From Pneumocystis sp. 'macacae' (Eukaryota > Ascomycota > Pneumocystomycetes > Pneumocystales > Pneumocystaceae), in NCBI GenBank assembly GCA_018127085.1, contig CM030731.1, forward strand, positions 124,001-188,000: 64,000 nt of DNA. Reading direction: 5' to 3'. Each line of letters opens with the position of its first letter. The first letter of the stretch is position 1. Made by a program: the position numbers and the translations under genes. The notes beneath the pieces were generated by a model. It was given only the letters and a program-made list of their open reading frames with translations, was not told the origin of the DNA and did not search any database. This document shows, one piece after another, positions 1-13,248 of this stretch.

Positions 1-174
1 TTTTACTTTTACTTCTTATTTTTTCTCTCACACTTCTTCCAAAAAACACTCAGTCTATCAGAAACACTCAAAAAAACTTTATATCTACTCAAAACTAGTT
101 TTCATACATTTATTATTTTATCAACTACTACTGCACCTCTAACTTAAACTTCCATCGGGACAATCCACAACCGC

Positions 175-1793
175 ATGCGAGAATCCAACTTTTGTTCTCC
201 ATCTCAAAACCGCGCAGCGGTGGCTATTACATCTGCTTTATATGATAGACGAGCACTTGATTGCACAGCAACATTACCTCTTGTTAATTCGTTATCACAT
301 CTTTCATTTTTAACATCAACATCATCACGTATACGAGAGATATTAACAGAAGATGAAGGTCTAGAACGTCTTGTGCGTATTCTTCAGGAAAGACGAAGAT
401 CAGGGCGTCTAGAAGCATGGAAATGGCAGCTTGCGTTTCAGTGCGTAGTTAATATTGGTATTCGAGGATCAGAAAGAATTCGTACACGAGTAGTTGAAGC
501 AGATATGGTTCCAGTAATTACAACAATTCTTGATGGGTTTTTACACCGAGTTGATCTTGTACGTAAAGCCCCTGGACAAGAAGGATCAAGCAGAGGAAAT
601 ATTGGGCGGCAACTGCATGTTTCAGCGGCAACAATGGGAGCAGAAGGGGCTCCGGATGATTTCTTTGTAGAAGGAGCATTTGAGACGCTAGAAGCGCCTT
701 TGGAAGTAAGTGCAGGGGGTTCTCAGGGAACAATAGGTTCTGGTGGATTCATAATGGAAAGCAGTATAGGAGCATACGGAAGAATTTCAGAAGATATTCA
801 TGTTTCAGAAATGGAGATAGAAACAGAAAGGGAAGGGCAACAAAATGAGGGACAAAGCCAAGGACGACAAAGGATAGTAATAGAAAGCATAAGACAACAA
901 TCGGGTATGTTTGGAGCTGATTCAGATGATACAAATTCGGATGATGTTGGGTCGATAAGTCGTACAAGGTTACAGCCACTCCAGCATCCATCGATAGAAT
1001 TTCCAATGCTTCAAGACTCAGTTTTGAATTTTGAGCCTGAAATATCCGAAGAGGGTTCAATGTCTGTTACTCTTGGAACAACAGTAGAAGGTCATGATCA
1101 AACTTCAGAAGGAATAGAAGAACAATCGGCACTTTTGTCACACGAATATTCATTCCATTCTATTGAAAACGGAACCTTTTCAAGTACAATTGACCAGCAT
1201 AATGAAAATGAAGTGCACTTATCAAGTGTTATACATGAAAACCACGAATTCACAGCACCTCCATCATCACAAACACCGGTGCAACCCACATCTCTAGATT
1301 CTCAGCATTTTTTTTTCAAAAATGAAGATAATGTTGTTTTTTGTTTGCAGTTATTAGCATATATATCCAAATATCCTCAACTTAGATCTTATTTTCAGAA
1401 TTCACATGATATTCCGAAACTTCGATATTATCATACCGGAGATGCAAATGACAATAAAGCTATACCGATAAATGTGTTTTCATTGGTTGAACGATTTACA
1501 TTACGTATTCATCCTACAGAAATTCAGTATTGGGCAGGCGTTATTATGAGAAATACATGCCGAAAAGATGAATCCAAAGGTGGTATTCGTCAATGTGCAT
1601 ACATAGATTGTGGAAGATGGGAAACATTTAATAGACAATTTGCAAAATGCAGGAGATGCAGGTATTTTAATAATCTATACAGTTTACCATAACTTATAAA
1701 TTAATTAGAAGAACAAAATATTGTAGTAAGCAATGTCAATCTAGAGCATGGCCTGGACATCGATGGTGGTGTAGAGAACGGAGCACTAATTAA
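175..1793 (+). CDS. MUB1: MUB1/samB-type MYND zinc-finger protein
   Basis: Two exons (175-1661 and 1709-1793). The N-terminus has the ALYDRRALDC block shared by Mub1/SamB proteins, followed by an armadillo-like stretch and a long acidic, low-complexity middle. The MYND finger is split by the intron: exon 1 gives CAYIDCGRW and CRRC, and exon 2 supplies TKYCSKQCQ, GHRWWC and a stop. In budding yeast Mub1 works with the ubiquitin ligase Ubr2 to degrade the proteasome regulator Rpn4; in Aspergillus SamB affects septation. Reading on past the exon 1 donor would lose the last zinc ligands, which supports the splice. Assignment is strong; the cellular role here is inferred from the family. Confidence 0.85.
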
Positions 1794-1951
1794 AAACAAA
1801 TCATGGGCGTTTGGTAAATAATGATAATGGACTCTTAAATTATAGTCTAATAAACACTGTATTGCATATTTGTATATATCATTTTTTGATTTTCAACTTC
1901 AAAAGTCTTTATATACCTATATCTTACAAAAGATTTATAAAAATACCTTTG

Positions 1952-4470
1952 TTATATCCTTTCTTGTAACCACTTATTTGCTCTTAAAAACTTATCGGAT
2001 TCTAATTTGTCGACTACACCCAATATATTAGCTACTTTGATACCATAAACAATCTTAAATATAAGTTAAACCTAATTTGCTTGAATACTAACTTACAGAA
2101 TTCCATAAATATCTAAATTTCATAATATCCCTTTCAATGTTTTCAGCACTTACAAAAGTAGATTTTAAATAATCAATAGCATTTTTTTTAGATTCTTCAT
2201 TAGTAGGATTCTCAGATATAATAATTTTTTCTAAATATGTTTTAATTACAAGACCCATTGTAATATCATATTCATTATTAAATGGAAGCCTTTTAGAGAT
2301 CAGTTAAACAAATATAATTTAAAATGCCTATTTACTGTCTAGTAAATTCTAACCAATCATCTCGTTCTCTATTTGCATCTCTATTCATAAATAATGAAAC
2401 AGTTACCATTTCTATTAAATTTCTTATTGTTTGGGAGAGTATTTTTATAAAAAAATTAAAAACCAACAGCCCCTGACTCAGAGGGCCAGCCCATGGTACA
2501 TCTTTTTGATGCAAAACAGATAAACACGCCACACGTGATATCAATGTTGTAAATGATTTTTCTTCTTCTAATAACGAATCAATATAATCTATATATAACA
2601 ATATTACTTACCAGTTCCTTTAGATGATTCTCCTGAATACGAAATAGAAAAATTATCTTGCTTAAAAACACGCAATCGCAATAATTCAAATATTAGAACG
2701 ATAGAACTTTGCTGATCCTCATGACATATTTTTAGTGAGTCTAATAATGCTAAGCCCCACGGTGAAAGAGAATGATCTGGATTTATAAACGATCTTAATT
2801 GAAAAAATCTACCATAAATACTAGACAATATTTGTTCATGACTTTGCATTATCTAAAAAAAATCAGTATAAAAAAAAAAGAAAATATTACATTGTTATCT
2901 GTTTTTAAAGAAAAAGATTCCTTAGATACTTTATTATCAGAAAGAGACTTAAAGAAACTTAGAAAATTGACTTTATTTTCCTTAAAAATCAATAATAAGT
3001 TTTTTTAAGAAAATTAACTTACAGGTATAGTCATTTTTATCTGATTAACAAAATCTTCTTTAACCATCCATGTTTTTACTGATTCATAAATGCTTGGTGT
3101 TATTTTATGGAACATCTTATGTTCATGTTCAGGATCAAACCAATAATAAGCAGACTAAATATTATAACATTTAAAAATCATTATAAATAAACAACTTACC
3201 ACATTCTTTGCTTGATAGAATCGATGGAGAGGCTGAGTGAGAAGATTTAAAGATTGAGTCTGTATTGGAAAAATATCTTTTAAAAAATCTCTATACTCTT
3301 GACTATCTCCATTATCCAATGGTGTATTTTCTATTAACATGCCAGATGTAAGTATATTTATGACATGAGGACCAACTATTCCTCTTGAAAGATAAAAATA
3401 TATTTCTTCTGGAAGTCTTGTACCAATAAATTCGTGAATATCATTTGGGGAATCCGATTCATTAAGTGGTAATAATTTTCCATTTTCCATAAGCACTATA
3501 TGATATTTAATTATGCAAATGGCTTTAAAAAAAGTGTCAAGATAATCAGTATGCTTTGCTACAAAACTATGATGATAGTTTAAAATAATATTGATACCAG
3601 ATTTAAATATCTTGATCGTGTCTTGTAAAAATTTAAAAACATCTCCATTTATTTGAGAAATCATTTCAAGAGGAGGAAATGTAGGACAGAAATCGAACCC
3701 CAAAAGTATAAAAATGTCCAAGAATTGGTCATTACTTATACCGCCTAAACTTGAAAGAATAGTTTGTTTATCTAACCAAGAAAAAATAGAATAATCAAAA
3801 TTAAACTCAATAATTAAACGATCAACGTTAAATAAAAGTATATTAGCTGATCCAAAAATTGCATCGATATTACACTGATTATTTCCCAACATGTAAGCTA
3901 GTTGAGCCCATGCTAAATATGGTGCAACTAAAAATTCGATTTTCTTGTCCAAAAGAATATCAATTAATATTTTAGACAAGGATGATATCTGAATAGCAGC
4001 TTTCTTATATTTAACATTTTTAACATAAAACAAAAAATAATTTTACCCGACAAATTAAACTCATTCGATGCTTGTTGAAGTTTTCCTTGATCATAATTTT
4101 TCCATGCCTCCAGACGTATTTTAGAATAATCATCATTCCATACTTTCTTGTTCTTATTTACTAGATTTAATCCATCAAAAACAAAAAACGGTTCAATCTT
4201 ATTTTGTTTCAAAATACTAAGATCACGTAATATGTGCGTTTTCAACCCAACTGGCATAGAAGAAGTTGCATGAATCATAGGATCTTTAACGGGAAGATGT
4301 TCCACTAGTTGTTTTAAATAATAAGTCGCTTCAATACCAATACGACAATTTTTCAAAACACTTAATGGCTGATAATTAAAAAGTTTATGTTCAACAGTGT
4401 ATGCTTCAAATGCTTTAACTAAAAATATACATAAAACAATCCCATGAACGTAGATCTTCTTACCTGGCAT
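1952..4470 (-). CDS. MKT1: Mkt1-like XPG-fold post-transcriptional regulator
   Basis: About eight exons. Exon 1 is only 7 nt (ATGCCAG); a 45-nt intron (4463-4419) follows, giving the Mkt1-like start MPVKAFEAYTVEHKLF. The XPG-like N-domain includes RIGIEATYYL, a PFFVFDGLN block and, later, ILLGFDFCPTFPP, all typical of Mkt1. The C-terminal part contains SPWGLALLD and RANKWLQERI before the stop. In yeast Mkt1 partners Pbp1 and controls HO and mitochondrial mRNA expression; it keeps the nuclease fold but is not a proven nuclease. Exon joins in 2290-3060 (including a short exon near 2885-2975) are inferred from splice sites and phase. It faces MUB1 tail to tail. Confidence 0.82.
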
Positions 4471-5329
4471 TTATGTTATCTATGATAATTATATTATAAA
4501 AAACTTTTTAAATTTTTAGTTTTTAATCTTTAGATTCTTAAGTTTAAAAGTCGATTTTAAGAAATAATAATTTTAAAATATATATTTTTAAAAGATACCA
4601 AATAAAAACATGAATTCTATTTATCTATTATAACTATGATTGAAAGTTTTAATATAAATAATACATAAAAATAATCATTACATCAGGCAACATAAAATAA
4701 ATAAAAGATAAAAGATAAAATATAAACAATAAAAAATGACTTTTAAGATAGTTTAACTATAATCAAGCTATTTCATATTTGAATATATATTTAATGATTT
4801 TCTCTTTTTAATATCTTAAAAGTAACATTTTATTAAATACAGCTAATTCTAGCTTCCGAGTAAAACAAAAAATAAAAATATCCGCTATTCATAAACAAAA
4901 TAAGAATCTGTCTATCTTTTATAAACACTTTTTATTTATCTTTATGATTTTTAGTAGCCAAATCATTAAAATAATTTATTAATTATTTTAAACTTAGAAA
5001 AAACACAATAAATATTATAAATCAAATATTATAAAGTATAGAATCACAGACTGCGTTTATTCTATTCAAAGTAGTTTTTATTCAAAGTTGTGTTAAAATT
5101 TCTATTTAATGGACATTATTTTTACAATAAAAAAATAGATTTTTATAAATATTATAATTTTTATTAAAAATATTCTATATTTTAAATTATCTATTTTCAT
5201 TAAAAATCGCAAGATTGACATTTTTTACAATTTAAAATATTAAAAAACCAATGTTTAGAATTTATTTTCAAAAAAAAAAAAAAACAAAAAACTATATATT
5301 TACATTTTTTTAAAATGAAATATTAGAAA
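4471..5329. other. AT-rich divergent intergenic region MKT1-SWD2
   Basis: About 860 bases lie between two divergent start codons. The sequence is A/T runs with no long open frame, no recognisable RNA gene and no repeat. It presumably carries both promoters; no specific site could be named. A long A run lies about 50 bases before the SWD2 start. Confidence 0.5.
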
Positions 5330-6567
5330 ATGGGAACAGTTGTTATTTCTGAGCAAATTCTTGCATCTCTTAGACCTTCAAAAGGCTTTAAAAATCATCA
5401 AGAAGGAACAGCTATAACATGTTTAGATTTTGATGACACTGGAGAATGGTTAATTACATCAGGCGAAGATGAATCATTGCAACTATATGACTGTGTTTTG
5501 GGCAAGTACGTACTTTTTTTCTACTATTTTTTGTATTAAAAAACCAGACATAAAAAAACTTTATATAGTAAAAAATATGGTGTAGATCTTGCACGATTTA
5601 CACATCGTTCTACAAATGTCATCTATTCTTCTACTAAAGATGATGGTATAAAAATGCTTTTCTTTTAAGAGCATTATTTATTCCATAATAGATACATTAA
5701 GATATCTATCATTACATGATAATGTATATATTCGATATTTTCGTGGACATAAAAAAAGAGTTATTTCTTTAGATATGTCACCTCTTGATGATCATTTTAT
5801 ATCATCAAGTCTTGATAATTCTGTAAGATTATGGGATTTGCGTTCCTCTACATGTCATGTAGATATTTTTTGGATTTATTCTTTTATTCATGCTTTTTAG
5901 GGATTACTCAATATTTCTTCTCCTTGTCTCACAGTGTTTGATCCTACTGGAATCATATTTGCTGTAGCATCAAATTCACTATCTTCTATTTTACTTTATG
6001 ATTTACGTAATTATGATAAAGAACCCTTTTCGACATTTGCTCTTAATGATGATGGATTTCTTTCAAAAATTTCATATCCCCCTAGAATGCCTGACTGGAT
6101 CAAAATGGAATTTTCAAATGATGGAAAATTAATATTGATCGGTACACGCGGCGAATGCCACTATCTTTTAGATGCATTCACAGGAGAATTGCAATCTCGT
6201 TTAACAGGACAAATACCAGTTAATGGGGATCCTAAATCTATAACATCTGGTGATGTATGTTTTACACCAGATGGACGATATGCAATTGGTGGTAGTATAA
6301 TATTTCATTTCATAGTCTATTATTAAAATATATAGCATCTGGAGACAAAAATTTAATGATATGGGATACTAAACAAACTAATAGAAATAAATCATTAACT
6401 CCTATTGAAATTTTAAATTCTGGTAATATTGGTCCAGCTAAAGTTGTAACATTTAATCCAAGGAAAATGATGCTAGCTACAGCAAACAATACTTTGGTTA
6501 GTAAATTATCTTTACATATGTTATATTACTAATATATAAGACATTTTGGCTTTCTGAAAATTATTAA
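5330..6567 (+). CDS. SWD2: Swd2-like WD40 subunit of COMPASS and cleavage/polyadenylation factor
   Basis: Five or six exons encode a WD40 propeller. Exon 1 has [20 protein letters not shown]. Later exons carry the Swd2/WDR82 blocks [14 protein letters not shown] (here [12 protein letters not shown]), [16 protein letters not shown] and [11 protein letters not shown]. The last exon (6541-6567) yields TFWLSENY. Swd2 proteins sit in the Set1/COMPASS H3K4 methyltransferase and in the 3'-end processing factor, so the product is nuclear. Introns are short and AT-rich with clean GT-AG ends. Size (about 340 residues) and the conserved [17 protein letters not shown] segment support the call over a generic WD40 protein. 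Confidence 0.82.
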
Positions 6568-7182
6568 AATGCAAAAAACTGTCTTCTATTACAAATATTT
6601 TTCTATCAATTATATATATAACTATTATTATTTATCAACTATAAATATAATTTAAAATGATTTATTTACAAACCAAACCTTTTTTTTTAAAATGGATGCT
6701 TTAATATTTGACATCTTTATAATTATATTAAGAAATTGATATATATATAATATGAATTGCAATAAGAAATATTTTATTCAATTTTTGAAGTTATTTATTA
6801 TTAGTATATAAATTTTTACTTATTAAAATATTATTTAAAAATAAGGAATATATTGTTATAACCTTTTATATCTTATTGAAAATTACGTAAATTATATACA
6901 TTTTAATATCAAATTTACTAAAAACACAGATTCAAATATAAATAAATTTACGTAAAAACAGTAATCATAAGCATAAAACAAAAGCTAAGCGAAAAATAAA
7001 TTAATAAATTAATATTTCATTTGAAATATATATGTTTTTTTAACGAATATTCTATTGTAGATATATAAATTTATTATTCTAAACCTCCAGCTAAGAATCC
7101 TTTAAAACAAAAAACATTAGCAATCTAATATTTAAAATTGAAGATTTTTATAATAGTCAATTTTAATTACTATTCATAGAAT
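6568..7182. other. AT-rich convergent spacer, no feature seen
   Basis: About 615 bases between the convergent 3' ends of SWD2 and the WDR44-like gene. Very AT-rich, with stop codons in all frames and no RNA-like or repeated structure noticed. Confidence 0.5.
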
Positions 7183-9136
7183 CTAATTTTTTTTAAACAA
7201 ATTAAAAAAATTATATTTTCTTATAGAAGACATTTCACTTATCGTATCTATTTCCTGATATATAGATGCACAATTATATCTAAATACTTTTATTTTTCCA
7301 GTATAATCTGCACATATAATAATATCTCCATGACTATGTCCAGAATTCTTGTTAATATTATCTTGGTTATTTCCTTTAGATGCTTCTAAAAAAAGGTTTT
7401 CGAATTGAAAATTCGATATAACGGGTGATGCGGAATTATTATAAGAAAATGAACGTTTTGAATCTAAACATGCACTATAGATCGGATCACCAGATGCAGC
7501 TAACAAATCTTTACTTTTCATAGGTGCAAATATAGCAACGGTAACAATATTAGAATCAACTTTTTAATTATTAGAACACAGTAGTATATTAAAAAAAATA
7601 TTACCTTCAAAATGTTTTAAGCTTATTTGATTCTTTTTTAAAATAAAATCAGTATCCAATTTCCATATATATACTTGTCCGTCTTCACTACCAGATATAA
7701 CATATTTAGCATCATCACTAAATGTAGCATGAATCTGACTACATGTATTTTGACTACCTTTGAGTTTAATTTCCAAACTTTTATCACGCATATTGTAAAT
7801 CCGAACACGAGAATCATTGCTAGTAATTAATAATTTAACATCACCATTATTGTTAGGCATAGTACTAAATGTCTCAATTCCCGTAATTTTGCTTCCTTTT
7901 GAATTTTTCCCCCGAGATCTTTTAACATGAATTTGAGTATGGTATCTTAATCCTTTTGTTTCATAAAATATACATAATCCATTAAAACTCCCTGCTATAG
8001 CCATGCGTCCATCGGGAGAAAATGCAACAGCAGTAATTAATTCTGGTAACTCATTCCAAAACAATATAGTTTTATCTTTTATATTCCAAAAACGTAATTT
8101 ACAATCTAAGGATCCTGAAAGAAAATACCTATCATCTAAAGGATGAAAAGCAATCGATGTTACAAAATCATTATGTTCAAAACAACAAAGACATTCTTTC
8201 CGAGAAATATGCCACAAACGAACTGTTTTATCCATAGATGATGATAAAAGAAAATTGTTTTTACTCCAACTTAAATCTAGAACATCTGATTTATGACCTA
8301 TATATTCATGAATAGGATCAGGAGAAAATACTGGTGCAACAATTTTTTCATAAGCTGAAGAATTTTCATTAACTTTATGTATTTTTTTATCTACTTGATT
8401 AGTATTAGAATTATGTGCCCCAATAACCATCCAAACTCTTAAAATAGTATCTTGACCACCTGCAGCTAAATACTTTCCATCTCGACTAAACTTCATAGCC
8501 CAAATAGCTCCTGATTTATGAAATGGAATTCCTACAGGTATCCCTGAAGATTGTGATTCAGAAAAATAAAAAGACTTTTTCTGATTTAAATCTTTAAATA
8601 ATGGTGATCTATAAAGCTCTTGAGCAAGAAAAAGCTTACTAGAATTATATTCAGATTTATTATTAGTTTTCACCTAAAAAAATAAATTTAAAATAAAAAC
8701 AATAAACAATTACTTTAATATATTTTAAACATACAAAGGAACGCAAAGAATCACAATTTTCTGATTGTATCGATATTCCAGTATGTTTTTTTCCATTTTT
8801 TTGAGAACTAGAGCCAGAATTCTTATTTCCAGTAATATCTTTCAAACTATTTTTCGCAGTTTTTGATAAAAAAAACAATTTAGTTAATTTCTTTTTGTTT
8901 TTAAGATTTGGTTCCTGTTCAAGTAATGAAACATTCTTATGCAATGTATCCCATCGTTCGGAATTCAAATTATAAGACGCATTACTCATTGCATCGGTAC
9001 TCTCTTTATTAATATTAACTGTAATCAGATCCGCTCTTGTTTTTAATATATTGAAAGAAAGAGAGTCTTTTTCAGAGTCATTTACTACATTTACATTTGA
9101 AGATTCTTCAAAACAAAAAGAAATATTAGAGTCCAT
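7183..9136 (-). CDS. WDR44-like WD40 protein (Rab11-binding family)
   Basis: Three exons. Exon 1 encodes a disordered acidic/basic N-terminus of about 145 residues. Exon 2 carries the propeller, with blocks nearly identical to animal WDR44: GGQDTILRVW, LDLSWSKNNFLLSSSMDKT, VRLWHISRKECLCCF, FHPLDDRYFLSGSLD and YHTQIHVKRSRGKN. Exon 3 completes the last blade with ADYTGKIKVF. WDR44 (rabphilin-11) binds GTP-Rab11 and acts at recycling endosomes and Golgi; fungal orthologues are little studied. The exon 2 start reads GTG as an internal codon after an acceptor, so it is not a separate gene. Function in this organism is inferred. Confidence 0.8.
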
Positions 9137-9822
9137 ACAAGAAATCTTCCTTCTATTTCTTTTTTTTATGATTTTATTTGCTGTAACTTATAAATACTGT
9201 CTTCATATAAAATATCAATACAAATTTTTAATTCAATCCAAAGGTTATAAAAAAATTAAACTATGACTTATGAAATATAGAAGTATTAAATACTTTATTT
9301 TTCCTTTTTTATTCGTTTTTATCAAAATACCTTTATAATTTATTTAAAATATTACTTTTTTAATCTTATCGTAAATTAATCAAAAAATATTTAGATTTTT
9401 TTAATATTTTTAATAATTTTTTACTTAAGAATGTTATTTTGTGGATATTTATATTACTTATCTATTTAAATATAAAACATTTACTTTTTGTTTATTAATA
9501 TAAAATATTAATAGTAATAGAAATAAAGAAAAAATATATAAATTTGTTTGAAATAATTTTTCAGTATCTCTTTCTACAAAAATTTGAATAATAATCTTAT
9601 TTTTAGATAATATTACAAATATTACATTATAACATCAGTTCTGAATAATGAATAATACTTTTTTATAGGTATATGGTTTTTATAAAAAATATTTGTTTTT
9701 CGAGTTTATGATTTTTATTATTGAATAAATAAAAGCATATTTAAATCTAATTATTCTATACATTTTAATTCTATATTATTAAAACCTGTTAAAACGTCAA
9801 ACGTGCAGAAATTATCTATACA
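9137..9822. other. AT-rich divergent intergenic region
   Basis: About 690 bases between the divergent starts of the WDR44-like gene and VPS16. Only A/T-rich sequence with short frames; presumed promoters, no named motif. Confidence 0.45.
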
Positions 9823-12800
9823 ATGAAACAGCCCACAGAGGGTCAGTATTCAGTTAATATAGGATTAAATATTTAATAATTCATTAGCATGGGTGCAATT
9901 ATCTCAAGACAAGTTTTATCAAAAAGTACTTTTAAATAGAAATAAATGTTTAAATTTTATTTTTTTTAGATTGAACTTTCTACAATGTTATGGAAAGGTA
10001 TTGACCTTTCTGGACATATAGCAGCAGGTGCTTTATATGGAGGCGCTATAGGTTAAAGCGCAAATTATATTTTTTAACTATTTAACATTTTCCAGCATTA
10101 GTTAGAGATGATAGAGTTATTCATAAATATTTGGGGCCTGATAATACGAAGTCGAACATTCGAATTTATAACTCATATGGAACATTTATTCATGAAATAT
10201 ATGCAAGTTTTTTAAAATTTAAAATCTCTCTATTGAATAATATAGTGGGATATAGGAAAAATTAGAGGATTAGGATGGTCAGATTCAGAAAGATTAATAG
10301 TTGTTACAGAAGACGGAATAGTCAGAAATTATAATATTCAGGGTGAATTTACACAGTTTTCACTTGGAAAAGTAATTTTATCCCTTTATATACTTTATAT
10401 ATATATATGTTAGGAAATAAGTGAACATTTAATTATAAATTGTCAATTTTGGGGCACCGGATTTGTAGCTTTATTAGAAAATAATACATTTCTTGCTGTT
10501 AATTCTTATGAGGAACCACGTCCTAAATTACTACGTAATCCAGAGTTCGAGGATATAATACATAGCTGGACAATTGTTGCTCCCCAATTTTCTTCTAATC
10601 TTCATGTAGAAGTTCTCGTTTCAACTAAATCAACTATATACGTTATAGATGAAGCTGAAAATAGGGATCAATGTTTACAACAAGGCCCTTTTTTGGATAT
10701 GAGTGTTTCACCAAATGGTCAATTTCTTGCATTACACACATTTCAAAACAAAATATGGGTTATATCAACAGGTTTCCAAAGAAGTATGTCAGAGTTTATT
10801 CTTACTGAACATGAAAAACCTTTAAAAATGGGTTGGTGTGGAAATGATTCTGTTATCATACTTTATGATACTATAATTCTTATGATAGGCCCCTTTGGCG
10901 GATTTTTAAGGTATTTTTTTCTACTAATTTTCAATTTACTCTTTAATTTATCAAAGTTTTCCATATGATGGTCCAGCTTTATTAATTTCTGAAATAGATG
11001 GTATTCGTATAATTACTAATAACAAATGTGAATTTCTACAGAAAGTTCCAGGTTTTTTTTCTAGATTCTTATTTATAATTTCTAATAAATAGATGATCTT
11101 AAAAATGTATATAAAGCAGAAGAAAAATCTTATGGAGCTATTTTATTGGAATCTATTCAATATTTTGATCAAGAATCATCAGAAATAGATAAAAACATAC
11201 AATCAATCAAACCATATTTAGCGGAAGCAGTAGATCAATGTATAAAAGCAGCTAGCTATGAATTTGATCCTTTTTGGCAAAAGCAACTATTAAAAGTAAA
11301 CAACAAATATATTAAAATTTATAATTAAATATTTTAGGCAGCATCATTTGGAAAAAGTTATCTTAACTTTTATAATCCAGAAGAATTTGTAGAAGTGTGT
11401 GAAATATTAAGAGTTTTGAATTCAATGCGTTTTTATGATGTCGGAATACCATTGACTTTTAAAGAGTATATTTCATTATACTTTTTTTCCTTTTTAATAC
11501 ATTATGAAGATATTTTCATTTAACACCAGAAGGTTTAATAGAGCGTCTTATAACTCGTCAAAAACATTTCCTTGCTTTAAAGATATGTGAATATTTAGGA
11601 TTACCATCAGATAAAATATATACACATTGGGCTTGTATGAAAGTAACTTATCTTTCTATATCTTTAACCTTTTAATCTATATTAGATAAAACATTCTATT
11701 GATGATGAAGAAAGTATATATAGAGTAATAGTTGAAAAACTTATTTTAAAAAAAGGCGTATCTTTTGAAGAAATTGCTAAAACTGCATGTGATGAAGGGA
11801 AACAGAAACTTGCTGTTAAAGTATTCCAATTTTATACTTTTTCTCGTTTATTTCTAATATTTACGAGCTTCTTGACTATACATTAAAAGCAGACAATAAA
11901 ATACAACTTTTACTTAGTATTGGGGAAAATGAAGCAGCCTTAATTAAGGCTGTAGAAAGCGGGGATGTAGATCTTGGTATATTTTATTAATATATATGTA
12001 TATATATTAATAAAACATAGTATTATATGTTATGTTATGTTTAAAAGATAAACTTCCACTTGCTCATTTTTTCAAAATCATTCGAGATAAAATAGTGGCT
12101 ACTTCTATATTAGAAACCTATGCAAAAGAGCATGATCCTGAGCTTTTAAAGGACTTTTATTATCAAGATGATCGCAGATCAGATGGAGCTAATGTAATTC
12201 TTCTTGAAAGCCTTAGGACATCTGTAAGTATTTATATTTTCCTTTAATTAATTAGCAAAATATTATAGAATGTAGATCTTAAAATAGAAAAATTGAAATT
12301 GTCTGTAGGACTTTATAAAGAATATAAAGATTTTTCATTTGAAATAAAGGTAATAAATATTTGAAGTGTTTCCCAGAATCTAACAATTGAAGAATCTTGA
12401 GGAACATATTACATTACTTGAATTACAAATAATTTACGAAAAAGAATTTCATGAACCGTTTATCGGTTTATCAATCAATGAAACTGTTTTTAAACTAATC
12501 AAATTAAATCAAATGACAACTGCTTTAAAAATAAAATCAGATTTCAAAATACCTATTAAGAGATTTTGGTGGCTTAAGTTGCGTGCATTAGTTGCCATTA
12601 GAGACTGGGAACAACTAGAAGATTGGGTTAATAAATCTAAAAAATCACCTATTGGATATGAAGTAGTTTCCATATATTTTTATAATACTTATTAATAATA
12701 TTATATAGCCTTTTGTATCAGAATGTCTTGCTGCAGGAAATAAAAAAATGGCAGCAAATTTTATTCCTAAATGTTCAGAAATAGCACCAACCTTTCGCGC

Positions 12801-12981
12801 TGAATTATGGGCAAAGGCAGGCGATTGGATATCTGCAGGAAATGAAGCTTTAAAATTTAAAAATTTAAAGTTATTCGAAGATCTTAAATCAAAAGCTCCA
12901 GTAAATATAGTGAAAGAATTAGAAAAATTAACATTAAATTCAACAAATTCATCTAGACAGTATTTATTCCAAAAATCATAG
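9823..12981 (+). CDS. VPS16: Vps16, core subunit of HOPS/CORVET tethering complexes
   Basis: More than ten exons. Exon 1 (ATGAAACAGCCCACAGAGG, 19 nt) joins to WVQLSQDKFYQKIEL, then MLWKGIDLSGHIAAGALYG, a typical Vps16 start. The N-terminal propeller runs through RIYNSYG, LGWSDSERLIVVTEDG and LDMSVSPNGQFLALHT. The helical C-domain has RLITRQKHFLALKICEYLG, KDFYYQDDRR and AELWAKAGDWISAGNEAL. Vps16 binds Vps33 and is needed for vacuolar/endosomal fusion. Introns are 35-60 nt. The stop is 12979-12981. Together with the CCZ1-like gene near 63.3 kb this window holds two parts of the Rab7 fusion pathway, but far apart. Confidence 0.88.
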
Positions 12982-13248
12982 TATTTTTTTTTAATTTATT
13001 CAAGTTCAATGTAAAATAATAAAAATCATTAACTATTTATGAACATAATTTATAATTTTATCTAAAGTATTTAAATATATAAAATAGAATAGTAATATTT
13101 ATATCAAATACGTAATATTTCAATATTTTCTCATGGTTTTGAAATATATTTATTAGTTAGTATTATAATTAATTTTTTATTCTTAAAAAGAATAAACAAA
13201 AAAATTAAAATAGATTTGTTAATATTTAAAATAAACAGGCATATATGT